A stretch of 6,970 bases of DNA from Pseudomonadota bacterium (GTDB lineage Bacteria; Pseudomonadota; Gammaproteobacteria; Steroidobacterales; Woeseiaceae): contig JADFGH010000117.1 of NCBI GenBank assembly GCA_022567775.1, forward strand, positions 1 to 6,970, written 5' to 3'. Below, piece by piece: positions 6,455 through 6,970 of the stretch. The first letter of the stretch is position 1. The number at the start of each line of letters is the position of its first letter. The position numbers were made by a program, and so were the translations under genes. The notes beneath the pieces were generated by a model. That model did not search any database. It was not told the DNA's origin and saw nothing but the letters and a program-made list of their open reading frames with translations.

Positions 6455-6970
6455 TTATTGCACCCGAGCAGTTGTTAACGTCGGCTGTCCGAGCACTATT
6501 GCTCGCTGGCGCTCGGCTTTGGCCTCTAACCGATCAACGATCGTCACGAATCGCGGATCCAACTGTAAGTGTCGAAACGCGTAGTTGCCCGCTACGTGAA
6601 TCTGCCATCCGAAGATAAGATTGTGCTGCACGGCCTTTTCAAGCATGGCCAAGGTCGCGTCATCGTCGCCTTGCATTGCCAGCACTCTCGCCTCCATTAA
6701 ATAATATTCATTGCGAGGCGCGACGCTGTGCTGTTCATTACTGCCCAGACGAACTTCGACCGCATTTTCTATCAGCTCGGATACTTTCTCTGAATCACCG
6801 CGTTCGGCATAGGCGCAGGCGAGAGCAACCAACCACTGGCCGCGCTCTAGCGTCTCCATCATTTTTCCATCGGTGTCGATATACCGTCCCATTCCGGGAA
6901 TAGTCCCCGCAGTTGGCAGCGTGTCTTCCAAAAGCTGGATTGCGTAATCAACGCGGCCATCATCCAGGAG
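6455..6970 (-). CDS. TPR-repeat protein, C-terminal part (possible CadC-like regulator or cyclase-associated TPR domain)
   Basis: Reverse-strand gene whose 3' end (TAA at 6455-6457) is in the window. The frame stays open to the right edge (residues LLDDGRVDYAIQLLED are read from 6970 inward), so the N-terminus is missing and the TTG at 6931 is not taken as a start. About 171 residues are visible. They are helical with TPR-like pairs: WLVALACAYAERGDSEKVSELIENAV and YYLMEARVLAMQGDDDATLAMLEKAV. The tail, GWQIHVAGNYAFRHLQLDPRF followed by a charged helix VDRLEAKAERQR, resembles the closing segment of large TPR proteins that carry an N-terminal winged-helix (CadC/OmpR-type) or nucleotide-cyclase domain, but that domain is not visible. 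No enzymatic motif is present. The gene is convergent with sppA with 12 bp between the stops. Function cannot be assigned beyond protein-protein interaction. Confidence 0.7.
   Translation of the reverse strand, partial: LLDDGRVDYAIQLLEDTLPTAGTIPGMGRYIDTDGKMMETLERGQWLVALACAYAERGDSEKVSELIENAVEVRLGSNEQHSVAPRNEYYLMEARVLAMQGDDDATLAMLEKAVQHNLIFGWQIHVAGNYAFRHLQLDPRFVTIVDRLEAKAERQRAIVLGQPTLTTARVQ

Noticed and set aside
6443..6490. Inverted repeats at the convergent gene ends: GGACAG/CTGTCC (6443-6448 and 6485-6490) and GTGC/GCAC (6448-6451 and 6460-6463)
   Set aside because: The long pair has a 36-nt loop, the short stem is 4 bp, and no T run follows in either direction. It could be a bidirectional terminator but does not rise above chance.

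Overview
The window carries a forward-strand gene cluster followed by one reverse-strand gene. The forward cluster is a TatT-associated TRAP transporter (tatT fragment, dctP, dctQ, dctM), a secreted PQQ-dependent sorbosone/sugar dehydrogenase-like protein, and the membrane protease SppA. The 3' part of a TPR-type protein gene enters from the right edge on the reverse strand. Base composition looks like the mid-50s % GC, and coding density is very high. A 67-kDa-type double-domain SppA, Sec signal peptides with AxA cleavage sites, and a periplasmic PQQ enzyme point to a Gram-negative bacterium. A marine gammaproteobacterium (for example Woeseia-like) is my guess from the gene set; no taxonomic marker is present to prove it.

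Layout. Bases 1-443 hold the C-terminal half of TatT, the TPR-like accessory subunit of TRAP transporters. dctP (482-1516), dctQ (1519-2040) and dctM (2037-3296) follow with gaps of 38 bp, 2 bp and a 4-bp ATGA overlap, so they are almost certainly one operon whose promoter lies left of the window. After 43 bp comes the PQQ-type dehydrogenase (3340-4488), probably in the same transcript. A 100-bp spacer (4489-4588) with an imperfectly repeated, hairpin-forming element separates it from sppA (4589-6442). sppA then converges, with a 12-bp gap, on the TPR gene (6455 to the right edge). There is no gene-free stretch longer than about 100 bp, and I see no tRNA, rRNA, mobile element or CRISPR array.

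How the parts could work together. DctP binds a solute in the periplasm, TatT may hold or shield it, and DctQ/DctM import it using an ion gradient. The neighbouring dehydrogenase could oxidise a sugar or other alcohol/aldehyde in the periplasm to the compound that the transporter takes up. This coupling is inference from gene order. Two details suggest the ligand may not be a classic C4-dicarboxylate: DctP has Trp where the carboxylate-binding Arg of the family is normally found, and DctM departs from the usual family sequence at two conserved motifs. sppA is a housekeeping membrane protease and is probably functionally unrelated.
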